Below the pieces are notes generated by a model that was not told the DNA's origin, did not search any database, and saw only the letters and a list, made by a program, of their open reading frames with translations. A stretch of 64,000 nucleotides of DNA, taken from NCBI GenBank assembly GCA_004123355.1, contig SCHM01000004.1, positions 6,103,017 through 6,167,016 of the forward strand, written 5' to 3'. Shown here piece by piece: positions 1 to 15,550 of the stretch (position 1 is the stretch's first letter; each line of letters opens with the position of its first letter). The stretch comes from Amphirosellinia nigrospora. Taxonomy: Eukaryota > Ascomycota > Sordariomycetes > Xylariales > Xylariaceae. The position numbers and the translations under genes were made by a program.

Positions 1-3000
1 ATTTATTATTTAATAATAATTAATTATAAACGAAATAAACTTATAAAAAAAACGTAAAAATTTATATTATAATTTTTATTTTTTATTTTTTATTTTTATT
101 TAAATAATTTTATTTTATTTTAAAATTAAATAATAATAATAATAATAATTTTATATTTAATTATTTAAACTTAATATTAATAAAAATAATAATTAATTTT
201 TAATAATAATATTTTAATTATTATTAATAAAAATATATTTTAAAAAATATTTTTTAAAAAATTAAACTTTAATAAATAAAAAAACTTAAATTATATTATT
301 TTAGTTATATTAATATTAAATATATTAATAATATATAAAAAAATAAACTTATAATAAATATAAAAAAAAAAATAATTTTAAAAAAATAGTTTTTTTTTAA
401 AAAAAATATTTTTAAAAATTTATTAATTATAAAATAAATTTAATAAAAATATTTAAGCAGAAATTTTATTATAATTTATATTTTATATAATAATAAATTT
501 TTTTTAATTATAAATAATTTTTTTAAAAATTAAAAATTAATATATATATAAATATAAACTAATAATTATAAAAAAATTATTAAACTATTTAATTTTATTA
601 TTATTATAAATTTTTTATTAAAAAATTATAAAATATAATAATAAAAATAAAAAAAATATTAATTAACTTTTTTATTATTATTAAAAATATATAAAAAACT
701 TTTAAAAATAAATTATAATTATTATTAATTCGATTTATAATATTATTTTAAATAAACTATAATTTAAATATTATAATATTTTATTAAATTATTAATAAAA
801 TTATTTAATATTTTTATTTTAATTATTTTTTAATTATAATATAAATATTATTTAATAATAAATAAAATAAATATATAGCTATAATATTTAATTTATTAAT
901 TTAATATTAATTAATAAAACTATTTTAAAATCGAAAAAATATAATATTAATATAATAAAAAAAAATAAATAATATTAAAAATAAAAAACTAAAAATATTA
1001 TTTTAAAATATAATAATTTAATAAAAAAAATTTAAAAAAATAAAATAAATAATATTTAATTAGTTTATTAAATTTATTTTTAAAAAATATAAACTATATT
1101 TTTTATAAAAATTATTTAATTTTTATTTAAAAGTTTAATAAAAAAAGTTTTTATTATATAAAATAAAATAATATTAATTATATAAAAAAACTAATAATTA
1201 AAATATTTATTTAAATATAATTATTTTTAATATAATAATAAAAAAAACTAAATAAAAAAGTTTATATTATTAATATTAATAAAGTTAATAAAATAATTAA
1301 AAAATTAAAAAAAAATAAAAACGATTTTTTAAAAAAAAAAATAAAAAATTAAAATAAAAAGCGTAAAAAATAATTTTTAAAAAATATTAAAATTTAATAT
1401 ATATTTTTAACCGAATTAATTTTAATATATTTTTATTATATTATTTATAAATAAATTATAAAATAAAATTTTTTAAAAATAAATTTAAAATTAATTTAAA
1501 TTATAGCTTTTTATATAAAATATTATTTTAAATTAAAACTATATAAAAATTTTTAATTAAAAATTTATATAAAAGTTTTATTAAATTTAATAATATTTTA
1601 TATAAATATTTATTTTATTTATAAAAAAACAAATAATAGGTTTTATTTTTATATAAATTATTATAAACTAAATAAAATTATAAAAAAAAACTAATATTTA
1701 TTTTTTTTATTAAAAAAATTTTAGCTTATATTAATAAAGCAAAAATTTTTATTTAATATATAATAAATATTTAATTATATTTATATATTATTTAAAAATA
1801 AAATTATATAATATTTTATATAATATAATATATATTAATTATTAATATTATTATTTAGTTTTATTAATAAATTTTAATATTTTAATAATATATTAATAAT
1901 ATATTATTTAATTTTTAAATAATTTTTATAATATTACGCTAATAATATTATTATTTATTTAAAATAATAAAAAAATATATTATTTATATATATTATATAT
2001 TAAATAATTAATTTAAATTAAACTATAAATTAATTTAAAAAAGTCCGAATTTTATATTATAAAAACTAAGTTTTTAAATTAATTATTAATATTAAAAAAA
2101 ATCTAAATAAACTTTATTAAAATTAATATTATATTAAAAAAAACTTTTATATTAATTAAAAATATATAATTTTTTTTAAATTTTATAACTTTTATTAAAA
2201 CTTTATTAATATTTAAAATTATATTATTATATTTTAAACTAATTAATATAAAAAAGTATATTTTTATATAAATTAAAAATATAAAAAATTATTTTATTAA
2301 TTTAAAAAAACTTTAATATGTTTTTTTTTATTAAAATATTTTAATTATAATTATTAATAAAAATTAAAACCGATTTTTTTAATAGCGTTAATTTTAATAT
2401 ATTATATAATTTATAATAAAATTTAATATTTTATAATATATTTTTTAAAAATATTTTATAATATTAAATTAAACTATAATATTTATAATAAAAATTATTA
2501 ATAATTATATTATATTTTAAAAAATAAAAACTTAAATTAATTAATAGTTATAATAAACTTTTTTTAATATTTATTAATAATTAAATATTAAAATTTTTTA
2601 GTAAAAATAATATTTTAATTTAAAATAAACTAAATAAATTAATTTTTTTTAAAATATAATTTTTTAATATTATATTATTTTAAAAAAATAATATATTAAC
2701 TAATATTTTATTATAAAAATAAAAAAACCTAATAATATAAAAAATTAAAAAAAAATATAATATTATTTTATAATATTTTAACTAGTTAATAATATAATAT
2801 AATTAATTTTATATAAATAAAATTATATTAAATAAGTTTTATTAAATATATAATAATTAAACGTTTTTATAAAATTATAATTAATTAAATAAGTTTTTAA
2901 AAAAAAACTATAAAAATATAAATATAAAAATTTATTATTAATAAATAAAAAATAATAAGCTAAAAAATTTATAAAAACTAAAAAATAAATTAATTATATT

Positions 3001-4920
3001 TATAAACGTTTAATTATTTTTAATTTTTTATTTAAAAAATATATTTTATTAAAAAAATATATTATAAAATATTTATTATATATTTTAATAAAAATAAAAC
3101 ATATAAATTTATTATTAATATTATTAATAGTTTAAATTAAAAAAAATTATAATATTATTAATAAACTATATAAATATAAATTTATTAAAATATTTAAAAA
3201 TAAAATTTTAATAAATTTATATTTTTTTAATATTTAATATATATAGCGCTATTTTATTATTAATTTTAAATAAATATTTAAAAATAAATATAAATATAAT
3301 AATATATTAATTATAATAAACTATTTAAATAAATAAATATAATTTATTTATATATTAAAATAACCGTAAAAAATATTATTAAAATATATTATAAAAAACT
3401 TTTTTAAGTTTTTAAATATTTATAATTATAATATTAAACTATAAAGTTTAGTTTATTTTATTTTTATAAATAAGCTATATAAACTAATAAATATAAAATA
3501 TATATTAATTATTATAAAATATTATAAAATTATAAAATAAATAAAAATTATAAATAAATATATTAATTAAAAGTTATAATTATATATAAATTATTATTAA
3601 AATAATTAGTTTAATATATTTATTATAAATTATATTTAAACGTTAATTTTTTATATTTTAATAAAATTATTATTTTATAAAATTAAAATAAGTTTTTAAT
3701 ATTATTTAATTTTAATTAAAAAAATTAAACTATAAATAAAAAGTTATAAAGCTTTTTAAAAAAAAAAAAATTCGAATAAATATATAAAAAAAAATAAAAA
3801 AAATGTATAATTTATTAAATTAATTAAAAAAAACTTATAGTATATTTAAAAATATATAATTAATTAAACTAATAAAATTAATATAAATTTAATTTTAACG
3901 TAAAAACTATATATTAATTTTAAAAAAAAAATAGTTTTAAAAAATAAATCGTTTATTAAATAAGCTAGATTTTTTTATAATATAATAAATTTAAAATATG
4001 CGAAAAAAATAAAAATATTTTTATATTAAACGTTTTTATAATTTAAAAAAGTATTAAATTATTATATATAAACTAATTATAAAATATTTAATAATTTATT
4101 ATTAGGTTAAAAAGTAAAAAATTTAAAAATAAAAAAATAATAAATTTAAAGCAAAAAAAATTTATAGTTAAAAAAATGTAGACTTTTTAACTTTATTATT
4201 AAAAATTATAATATTAAATAAACTAAAAAAATTAAAAGTTTAATAATATATAATTTTATAAAAAACTTTAAAAATAATATAAAAATATTAAAAAACTTTT
4301 ATAATAAAACTTTAATTTAGTTAAACTTTTAATAAAATTATAAATATAGCTAAATATAGTATAAAATAATAATTTTAACGCGTTATATTTAAATAATAAT
4401 AAGCTATAATATAAAGGAAAAAATAATATAAAGAAAAAACGCGTAAATATAAATACTATTAAACAAAAAAAACTTTAAATAATATATAAAAAACTAATAT
4501 AATAACTTAATAATATAAAAGCTTTATAAGAATTTATATTAATAAAAACTTAAAGCGATTTTTTTTTTCGTTAAAAATAGTTATAATTTCGACTTTAATT
4601 AAATTATTTTTTTTTTAAAAAAAAAGTAGTTATAAATCTACAAGCTTTAATAGCTATGCTTTATTATTAGCTATAATACCCGTAATTTTTCTTATAATAA
4701 CTATTACTTATAATAAATATATAATTATTATTCGTAATAAATATAGTTATAATAAATAAAAGCAAGCATTAATAATAAATATAGCTATTTTATATAAAAT
4801 ATTTAAACAGCTGCTTATATTATAAACTTAAACTTTTTTTTTTTTTTATTTTATTTATAGATTTTATTATAATATATTATATACTAAAGCCTTGTTTTTT
4901 CGAATGTATAAAGCGTAACT
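1..4920 (-). mobile_element. Decayed LTR-type element, copy 1 (cut by window edge)
   Basis: This stretch matches the reverse complement of the left three quarters of the element at 15261-21970. The match is clear at the LTR (4628-4920), just inside it (around 4390-4450 against 15740-15790) and deep inside (around 1300-1390 against 18800-18890). The rest of the element lies beyond the left edge. It is a heavily mutated fossil without readable coding capacity. The superfamily (Copia or Gypsy) cannot be told. Strand is given relative to the second copy, since transcription direction is unknown. Confidence 0.75.
4628..4920 (-). repeat. LTR of copy 1
   Basis: About 290 bp, beginning AGTTATA and ending GCGTAACT. 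It aligns along its length with the reverse complement of the LTRs at 15261-15550 and 21684-21970, including the shared stretch TAGCTATGCTTTATTATTAG. The two ends are a short inverted pair (AGTTA/TAACT). Confidence 0.72.
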
Positions 4921-7900
4921 AATAAACGCTTTTTTTTTTTAGCAAAATATAAAACTTAAATAATAAATATTATAATAGCTATAAAAAAAACGCGCTATAT
5001 TAATTATTTTAACGTTAATATATACTATTTTTAGCTATATAAAAACCTGCTTTTATAAAACTATATCGAAGCAAAAAAATTATATAATATTTTAAATTTC
5101 GATAAAAAAGCTAGCTAAACGTTTAACTATAAATAATTATTAACGTTATATATTAAATTATGCTAACAAAAAATCAATAATAATATATACTATTAAGCAA
5201 ACTACTTTAAATATTTAAAGCACCGTTTTTATAATAAATATTACGTATAAATATAATTATTTCGTTTTATTATTTTATTTTAAGGTAAATAATAAACTAT
5301 AGTTAATATTTTAACTTTAAACTTTTAATAAAAACAAAAAAATATTTAAAATATATATATATTAGTATATTTAACGCTTATTAATTTAATAGCTTTAGAA
5401 AATATTTTTAAAGCTTTAAAAACTGTTTTTAAAGCTAAAATATTACCGAAAATAGTAAATTATGCCTTTAAAAGCTTAAAAACGAGCACTTACGTTAATA
5501 TACTACAAGTTATTAATCCTTCCTAGGGATTTATTTCATTTTAATAAAATCAAGCTATTTATTTATATATATAATTAATTTTTTTATTTTTTTCTTTATT
5601 GCTTGTTTATATTATATATTAATATTAATTATCGAAGTAAAAATAAACGTTAATGTTTGCGTAAAAAAAAATAAGGTGCATTTTTAAGCTTTTTTAAAGC
5701 AAACGCTATATTAAATAAAATAAAATCAAAATTAAATAATTTAAACTATTAATATAATGCTTACTAATATTTTTTCGACCTAGTTATTATAACTAAAATT
5801 AAGGATTATAAAGTATAAAAAAGTAATTATATTATATTATAGCTTTAAAAAAGGATATTTTAAGCATTAAGCTTAAATAAAAAAAAAATAAGTAAAAAAA
5901 AAACAAAAATAAAGGTTTTAACTATTAGCTCGTTAATAAAAAAAAGCTAATAATTATTGTTTTAAATAAATTTAATGTTTATAATATATGTTTTATAAGC
6001 GCAAAAAAAAGTAATATTTTAAATTTTAAATATAATATATTATTATTAAATAAAATAAATATTACCTTTTTAAATAAAGCTATTATTAAAAAATATATAA
6101 ACTTATATAAATAATCTTTAAAAGTTAAGTTATAATTAAATAATAAATAATTATAGTGCTAAAAAAGCTATATAAATTTAAGTTTTTATTTTTTAAAAAA
6201 AAGTTTATAATTTTTTATGCTTAGAATTTTTTTTTTTTATATAGCTTCGTTAATTTTTATATAACCGAAAAAAAAAACCTATATAGCTAGTAAAACTTAT
6301 ATAACCGTAAAGCGAATATTTAGTATTTAAGTTTAGCTTTAATATTTGCTTTAATATAATAAATATAATATAAGTAAAAAGTTTAAATACTTAATTTATT
6401 TTATATTAAAAGCTAATATTTTATTTAAAAAAAAAAAAAAAAAGTATTAATATATTAACCTATAAATAATAATAAATATTTATAAGTATATATTTTACGC
6501 CGTTTAATATTATTATTATTATTATTATATATTTTTATAAAATAGTTATATTATAGCTATAGCCCTAAATAAATAAGTTAAAAAAATAAAGCTATAATAT
6601 TAAAACTTATAATAACTTATATAATTACTTTAGTTTTATAAAGTAATATTTAGCGAACTTTATATAAAACTTTATATAATATTATATTGTATATTTATTA
6701 AAATTTATATAATATTTATTTAAACTAAATATATTTAAAGTTTTTATTATTAATATATTATATTAAAAAATAGCGAAAATAAATAAACGTATATATTTTT
6801 TAACGTTTAAGTTTTTTTTAGTTTAAATTTATTAAGTAATAATATTTAAAATATTAAAATATATAAAAAAATAAATAAATATATATTATAATTTAACTAA
6901 TAAGTATTTTAGCTAGCTATTAATTAAAATATATAAAAAAAATAAGTTTAAATAAATATTTTAAACTTTAATAATATATTTTTATATTTTAACGTCCGTT
7001 TATAAACTTTATAATATATTAAACTAATAAATATACTATTGTTTAGCTAAAAAAAATAAATTATTATTTTAATTATTATTAGTTTTGTTTTAAATATTAT
7101 TGTTTTTTTTGTTTTTGTTTTATTATAGCGATTTCTTTTAAATTTTGTTTAAAAAATATATTTAAATAACTTTTAAAAAAAATATTATTTTTATTTTTAA
7201 CGAACGGATTTTTATTTTTAAAATTTTAGCCGTAAAATTTATTTATTATTAATTAGAAAACGTTTTATTATATTAAAAATAATAGATTTAAATATAGTAA
7301 ACTATTTATATTTAAATATTATTTAATTAAACTTTTAAGTATATTAATATAACTTAACGGGTTAAAACGTATAAATAATCTTTTTATATTATTTAAATTA
7401 AAGTTAAAATCGACGCTAAATATATAAAAAAATATACTTTTAATGCTATTAATATTGCTAAGGTTATAGTTGCTAAAGTATTAGCCGAACGCTATAAGCG
7501 CTAATAAAATAGTTATTTTATATTTTTATATAATATTTAAAGATTTAATTGCTTAATATATATAATTAAACTATACGTTTTAAAAAAAAACGTAATTTAT
7601 TTAACGTTTAAATTATATAAAAATTTAAAATATTTAGTTATAAACCGAGCTATTTTTAATAATATTTTATAGTTATATAATAATAATAATAATAGTAAAT
7701 ATAAAAATAATAATAATAATAATAAAAATATTATTAAAAGTAAAAAAATTTTATATTATTTAAATAAACTTAAGTTTTATAAAATAACTGTTTAGCTATA
7801 AATAAAAATTATAATATATATTATAAGCAAACTTTATAAAGCGTTTTTAATATAATATAAAGCTTTTTAATAGCTTTATATTTTTTTTATTTTTTTTTAA

Positions 7901-10900
7901 AAAGCGTAATAAAATAATATATATAAATAAAATATAAAACTTATATATAGTTTTTAATAAAGTTAATATTATTTAAATATATTAAATTTTTATTAGGTTA
8001 TTATATAATAGTTCGTTTATATAATAATATATAAATTATAGTATTAAAAATATATTTTATATATATAATTTAAATTATATTAAATATAAAATATTATAGC
8101 TATTATATAAATCTTTTGTAATTTAATATAAAAAAAATTATAAATAAAAACTATAAGACTTTTTTTCGCTATAGTATTATAAAATAATTATATTAGCTTT
8201 TAATATAATGTTTAAAGGTTTAAATATTAAATAATAATAATTATATATAATAAAAATATTTAAGTATTATATTAAAAAAAAACTTTTAGATTTTATTATT
8301 TAATTATTAATTTATTTATTAATAATATTAAGCGTAATTAAATAGCGATTTTTATAAGAGTATTAGTGCTTAAAATTAAAAAAGAACGGGCGAATATATA
8401 GTAGGACTTTTAATTATTGTTTAAATTTTAAGCAATATATTAAAACCTAGTATTATATTAGCTAAGTATTTATATTTATTAATATAAAATATAAACTTTA
8501 TAAGCTATTATAAAATGAACTAATTATATATATTAAATAAATTTAAATATAAGATTTTTTAAAATAGTAGCGCTAGTTTATTTAAATTAAAACTATATAA
8601 AAACAATAATTATATTTAAATAAAAGCTTTTTAACGTATTAAAGCTTTTTAATTATTTTTTATTATAGATCGACTTTTTTAAAGCTATAAAGTAAATTTA
8701 AAATAGCTTTTAAAGCAGATATATATAATAATAATATAAGCTTAATAAATATTAATATTATGTTAAAGTGGGCAATTTTTTTAAAAATAATATTAAAATA
8801 TATAATTAAATTGTTAAAAATATATTCGTAATAATAATAAAGCTTAAATTAATTAAAACAAAAAGCGAAAAATGTTTTCGATTAATATATATAAAAGTTA
8901 ATAAATATATAGGGCGTTCGAATAATATATATAAAAATTTATGTTTTATAGCCGGATAATTAAATAGCGCTTAAACTAAAAATAATTATTAAAATATTAA
9001 TATTTAAAAGCTACTTTTTAATTAAATTGTTAAAACATTTAATAAGTTTTTTAATTTTTATTATAATTATTAATAAAAAGTTTATTAAGCGAATAAAACT
9101 ATAATATTTAAACTATATATTATAATTATTAAAAATAATTATATAGTTTAAAACTAGTTTTATAAAAAAATTAAGCTTAATAATTTTATAAAATATAAAT
9201 TGTTTATATATATAAACAGGTTATATTTATATTATAAGCTATTTTATATTAATTTAGCTTATATTATATTCGAAATAAATTAATATAACTAAAATAACGC
9301 GTTTATTAAAAAAAAGCATATATTTTATGTTTTTAAAAAAAGGAAGTATAAAAAACTATAAAATATATAAGCTTTTATATTTAATATAAATAATAATATA
9401 TTTATTAAAGCATAATTAAATTATAAAAAATTAATAAAATATATAATATATTGTTTTTACGATATATAAAATATATTTAGTTTAAATAAACGTTTATATT
9501 AAGTACGTAGTTTAATTAACTTTTATATATTTATTAAACTTTGCGGCTTTTTATATTTATATACGACTTTTAAAACCTATTTGTTTTTAGTTTATTATTA
9601 AAAATAAAATATTTATTTTAATTAAATTAATATAAATATAAAACTTTTAGTAATAATAATTAAGCTTAAACTTATTTATAGTTTTTATATTTAGATTAAG
9701 TTTTTTAATAAGCTAATAAATTTTTAGGGTTATTTACTATATAATATAAATACGATTAAAATAATAAAAAAAAAGCAACAAAAATTCGTTAAATAGCTAA
9801 GCTTTAAAAAATATATATTAAATAATAAAAAGGACAATTAATTATAACTAAATTAGTTTAATATTAACTATATTAATATAAATATAAAAAAGAACTTTTA
9901 TTAAAACATAATATAAAAGTAGAATTTTAATAATAAGTTTTAAACGTAAAATTATTTTTAATTATTATAAATAGTTATAATTTTAGCTTAAAAATTATTA
10001 TAATTTAAAAGCGATATATTATATTATATTATTAAAAACTATAATTAAACGTAAATATTAATAAATAAAAAAGAAAAGGTTTATTAATTTAATTAAAAGT
10101 AATATTTAATTTTAAAATAAAGTTAAATATTTAAGTTATTTTTTTTCGTTTTTTTTTTTTGTTTTTATTATTATTAGCTTTATCGATTTTTAAATTAGTT
10201 ATTAGCTATTAAAATAGCTTTTTTAAGCTAGCTAGTTTTTATTTTTTATATAGTAATAAAAACTATTTTATTAATTTTTAAAAATAAAGCTTATTATTAA
10301 TAGTAAAAAATTGTTTAAAAATATAACGCTAGTTAATTTTTAAATTTTATATATTAAAAGCGTTTTATATATATAATATATTGTTTTATAAATAATTAAA
10401 TTATTGTTTTTAATATATACGTTTTTTTTAGTTTAAAAAATAGCTAAAGAAATAATAAAGCTAGTATTTTATTATTTTGTTTATAGTTTATAATATAAAT
10501 ATATTTTTAATAAGTATATATAATTAACCGTTTATTTTAATAATAGCGCGTTTTTAATTTATAATATTTATATTTAAAGCGTAATTAAAAAGCTATAGCT
10601 TGCGATTTTAATTTTTTATTTATTTATAAATATTTTAATTTAATAAAACTATTAACGCTAATATGTTAATTATAAATTATATATTTATTATTAATAAGTA
10701 AAATTAAAATACTTTATTAAAAATAATTAATAATAATATAATAGTATTAATGCTAAGTTATATAACGTTTATTATTTATAATTTTTACGAAAAACTATTA
10801 GGCTTTATTAATATTAAAAGCGCTCTTAATTTTTTTATTAATATAAATAAATATTTACTATAAAATTATTAAATAAGTATTTATAGCCGTAATATATAAT

Positions 10901-13461
10901 TTTTTTATAAGTTTATTATGTTTTTTTTATTATTTTAGTATATTTTAATAATTTTAAGCAAAATATAGCTAATAATAGTTTTTATAAGTTTTATTTAATA
11001 TATATAATTTTATTATAAGTTTTATTATTTTAAAATTTTAACCGATTTTAAAAATATAAATATTAAATAAAGCTGCTATTTTTTCTAGCTTTTAATAGTT
11101 TTACTAAATAAGTTTTTTTTTAGATATATAGTTTATATAACGTAGCGCTAAAAAAGATTTAAAGCTATTAATGCCGCGTTTATAAAATAAATATAATTAA
11201 TACGTTTTAATTTAAAATTAAATAGCTAAAATAAATATATAAAATAAACTAAAATAATAAAAACAATAAAATATTAAAACTTACCGGCTAAGGTTATTTT
11301 ATAAGGATATAATACGAAGTAAAAATATTATGCTTATTTAAATTAGATTTATATATTAGCTATATAAAACTAAGCTTTATAAATATAAAATATAAGTATT
11401 TTATATTAAATAATTAAAAAAATATAAAAAACGGACAATAGTATATTTATTTAAGCATTTTAATATATATTTATATATAGTTTTTATAAGCGGTAAAAAG
11501 CGCATTAAAAAATAATTTACCTGCGCGTTATATTTATATTTATATATAACTAAACAAAAAAATATATATAAGCGTATATAAATACTATAGGTTATTTTTT
11601 TATTTTAAAACAGTAATATAAATAAATACTTAACTTATTAAGTATTTAATATTAATAGTTTTATATATAATATTTAAATTTAAATAAAATATCCAAGCTA
11701 ATAATATTAAAATAAAAATAAAAATAAAATAATAAAATTTATTAGTATATATACGCCGATTATTAAATTAATCAATAAACTATTTAAATAGTATTTTCTT
11801 TTAATAGAATTAAATAATTTTATATTAAGCTAAAAATATATAATAAAAAGTTTATAAATATAAAAACAATAATAATTAGTATATAAAAACAACTATTATT
11901 ATTATTATTATTAATAGCTTAATTAAAAAGTAAAAGCTAAATAAAAAAACTAGTTTTTAATTATAAATAAATATATAATAAATATATATATTAAACTTAA
12001 GCAAATAACTCGTTAAAAATAATAAAAGCTCGTTATAAACTATATAATGTATTATAACGTTTTATTTTATAACTTTTTTATAAAGCTACTAATATTACTT
12101 TTTTAATATTTAGTTTTTATAGCTTTTATTTATAATATATATTTTATTAATTAATTTTTTTAAGCTTTCGCTAATTTAATAAATTCTTTATTAATTTTTA
12201 TTATATTTATTTAAGCCGCTAAAAGCTAGAATAAATAAAAATAAACCTATTTAAATAGTATTTAATGCTTGTTTTTATTTATTTTTATAAAAGTATTTAA
12301 ATAACTAAAAAATTAAAGTAATAAAGCGTTTTTTTAATACCGACTAAATAAAATCGACAGTTATATAAGTAATAATTTATTCCGTATTATTATTATTAGT
12401 TTTATTATAATTTAATATAAATTTATTAAATTTATTATTAAATTTATTAAATATAATATTTTTGCTTGCTAATAGTTTAAAAGTTAATTAAATTAAAGAT
12501 TTTTAACGGACTATTAAACAAAGTTTTAAGTTATTAGCTTATTAAAGTTTTAAGTTTTTTAGATTTTAAAAACTACGTTAAAAATATTAATAGGTTTTTA
12601 TACTAATATATATTAAAATATTTTTTTTTACGTAGTTTATATATTTTAAAGCAAGTTTTCGTTTTAAATATATAAGTTTTTAAAATATATTAAGATTTGC
12701 TAACTTTAAAAGCTTTTATTTTTATATATAATATTAAAATTTATTTTTTTTTTATGTTTATAATATTTTTAAGTAGTATTTTTCGAAATATAATAAACAA
12801 ACATATAATATTTTTTAAAACGTTTAAAAAGCTTATTTTTTATATATATTTTAATAATTAGTTTGTTTTTTATTTTATACTATTTTTTTAAAATATTAAG
12901 ATAAATTAAATATTATTTTTTTTTAAAATTTAAAACTAAATATTTATAAATAGTTTTATATTAGCTGCTAAAAATAAACAAAATAATAATATTAAAGTTT
13001 AGTTTTTTTATTTTATTATTGTTTAGTTTTTAAGTAAAATATAAAATAAAAATTAATAAAAATTAAAAAATAAACAGCGTTATATAATATATAATTTATT
13101 ATTTTTTTTTTAAAAATATATTTAAGCTTATTTTAATATTAATAAATAAAAAACAAAAAAAGTTCTTTAGTAAGCTTTTTAAATTTATATTAAACAGCTT
13201 ATAAATTAAGTTTATTGTTTATATTATAATAAAGCTTAAAATATTTTTTTATTTTAATTATTTAAATAAACTTTAATTTATATTAAACTATTATTTAAAA
13301 CTTAAATATAAATTTTTATAGCTAATATTACTATTTTATTTTTTTATACTTAAATAAGTTTATTTAATTTAATAGTATAAATATATTATTAATTTATCCA
13401 ATATATAATATTAAAAAAATTAAATTTTATTATACTAGCAAAAATAAAAACTTAAATAATA
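4921..13461. other. AT-rich RIP-like sequence, no gene recognised
   Basis: About 8.5 kb between the first LTR copy and the palindrome. No open frame, RNA gene or clear long repeat could be recognised by eye. Small patches keep more G and C, for example around 5460-5560 and 11280-11350. These may be single-copy remnants or less mutated parts of other old elements. The length would fit one or two further degraded transposons, but I see no terminal repeats that prove it. Confidence 0.6.
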
Positions 13462-14256
13462 ACGTACCACACAACCATCCTGGCCACACAACTATCCTAG
13501 CTACTTAGGCTTGGCATTTTACTAAAATTATAATAACTTTACGGAACTAAGCTTAATCGGGAAATAATTTATAGGTTTAATATATAACTATATTTAGTAT
13601 ATAAATATAATTTTTTTAATTTTTTACGCTAGCTTAATAAGGTTAAAACCCGGTTTTTAAAGTAAGCTAAAAATAAAGCTAAAATAAAATCCTAGTTAGT
13701 ACTAGCGTATAATTTTACTAAAATTTTAAAAAATTAAAATTAGATTTATTATGTTTTTATACTATATATTTTTTTCGAATTTTTTAAGCTAGGTTTAGTA
13801 TTTCTTTTTATTTTTTAAAATATAAAAAAATGTAAAAAATTAAATAAAAAAATTAAAAAAAATTAAAAATAATAAAAAAATAATAAAGTTTTACACTTTA
13901 AAAAATAAAAAAAATACTAAACCTAGCTTAAAAAATTCGAGAAAATATATATAGTATAAAAAACATAATAAATCTAATTTTAATTTTTTTAAAATTTAAT
14001 AAAATTATACGCTAGTATTAACTAGGATTTTATTTTAGTTTTATTTTTAGCTTACTTTAAAAACCGGGGTTTATAACCTTATTAAGCTAGCGTAAAAAAT
14101 TAAAAAATTATATTTATATACTAAATATAGTTATATATTAAACCAATAAATTTTTCCCGATTAAGCTTAGTTCCGTAAAATTATTATAATTTTAGTAAAA
14201 TGCCAAGCTTAAATAGCCAGGATAGTTATATGGCCAGGATAGTTGTTGTAGTACGT
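13462..14256. mobile_element. 795-bp palindromic foldback/MITE-like element with TA flanks
   Basis: The left arm starts ACGTACCACACAACCATCC and the right end reads, in reverse complement, ACGTACTACAACAACTATCC. The arms stay nearly identical for about 390 bp each up to a centre near 13,860. Differences between arms are mostly C/T or G/A, as RIP would give. The dinucleotide TA sits directly outside both ends (13460-13461 and 14257-14258). TA target duplication and long inverted repeats are known for Tc1/mariner/pogo-type DNA elements and MITEs derived from them. No transposase frame fits, so a non-autonomous element is likely; the family assignment is inference. Confidence 0.78.
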
Positions 14257-15260
14257 TATATATAAAATTAATTATTAAATTTTTATTTTATTTGCTTAAA
14301 TAGCTAATATATATATATAATATAAATTATAAAAAAAACCCTTATATATATATACTTATATATATACGTATATAAATATTAATTATAAAAAAACGCTTAT
14401 ATATATATACGTTTATATATATATATATATAAATATAATATTAATTATAAATATAATATAAAAAAAGATCTTATAACTATTTTATAATACGTTTAAAGTT
14501 TAACTAACTATAAGCTATTATAAAAGATTAATAATTTTTAGTTTAACTAGTTAAAAATTATTTTTATTATTTTTAACTTTTTACTATTTAACGAATAATC
14601 GATATTATTTTATAATTATATATATATTAAATATATAAGTTTAATTTATTTTATTTTTAAGTTATATAAGTTTTTAAAGTAATAATTATATAACGAAATA
14701 AAAAGTTTTAGTAGTTATTTTTAGTTTATTTATTAAATAAAAATTATAAACATTAAAAGCTTTAAATCGATAGCGAATTTTTATATATAAGTTATATAAT
14801 AGCTTTTTATATTAATAATATTTTTGTTTTTTTAAATTGTAGCATTATATAATTATTATTTTAAAAGCTTATATATTATATTTTATAGCTAAATTAAACG
14901 ATTTAATATATTTATAAAATAATGTTTAATAATATATAATATATAAAAATATAAGGATAAGTTTTAATTAAAGGTTATAAATATTTATAAAGTTTATATA
15001 TTAAAAATTTAATATAAATATTATAATTACTATTTAATTATAAAGTTTAGCTAATTTTATAATTAAATGTTATAAGATTTAGCTAATTTTATAGCTAATT
15101 TTAAGTTATATAAATATTATATAATTTTTTTAAAATTTATATAATATAAAAAATAAAATATAATTTGCTATTTTTTTATATTTAAAAAAATAATAAGTTA
15201 TAATTATTATTAATATATATTAATATATACTTATTTTATAAACCTTATAAAAATAAAAAA
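14257..15260. other. AT-rich spacer with TA-rich tandem repeat
   Basis: This lies between the palindrome and the second LTR element. Around 14,325-14,450 a unit of roughly 60 bp made of AAAAAAACG(C), (TA)n and ATTAATTATA is repeated about twice. Nothing else could be recognised. Confidence 0.6.
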
Positions 15261-15550
15261 AGTTACGCTTTATATACTTAAAAAAACAAAGCTTTAATAT
15301 ATATAGTATATATTATATAAAATTTATAAATAAAGTAAAAAAAAAAAAGTTTAAATTTATAATATAAATAGCTGCTTAATACTTATATAAAGTAGCTATA
15401 TTTATTATTAGTATTTATTTTTATTTATTATATTTATTTATTATAAATAATAGTTATATTTTATTATAAATAATAATTATTATAAGTAGAGATTATAAGT
15501 ATTATAGCTAGTAATAAAGTATAGCTATTAAAGCTTATAAATTTATAACT
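15261..15550 (+). repeat. Left LTR of copy 2
   Basis: Begins AGTTACGCTTTATATACTT and ends TTATAACT. It pairs in direct orientation with 21684-21970. It is clearly more AT-shifted than its partner. Confidence 0.75.
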
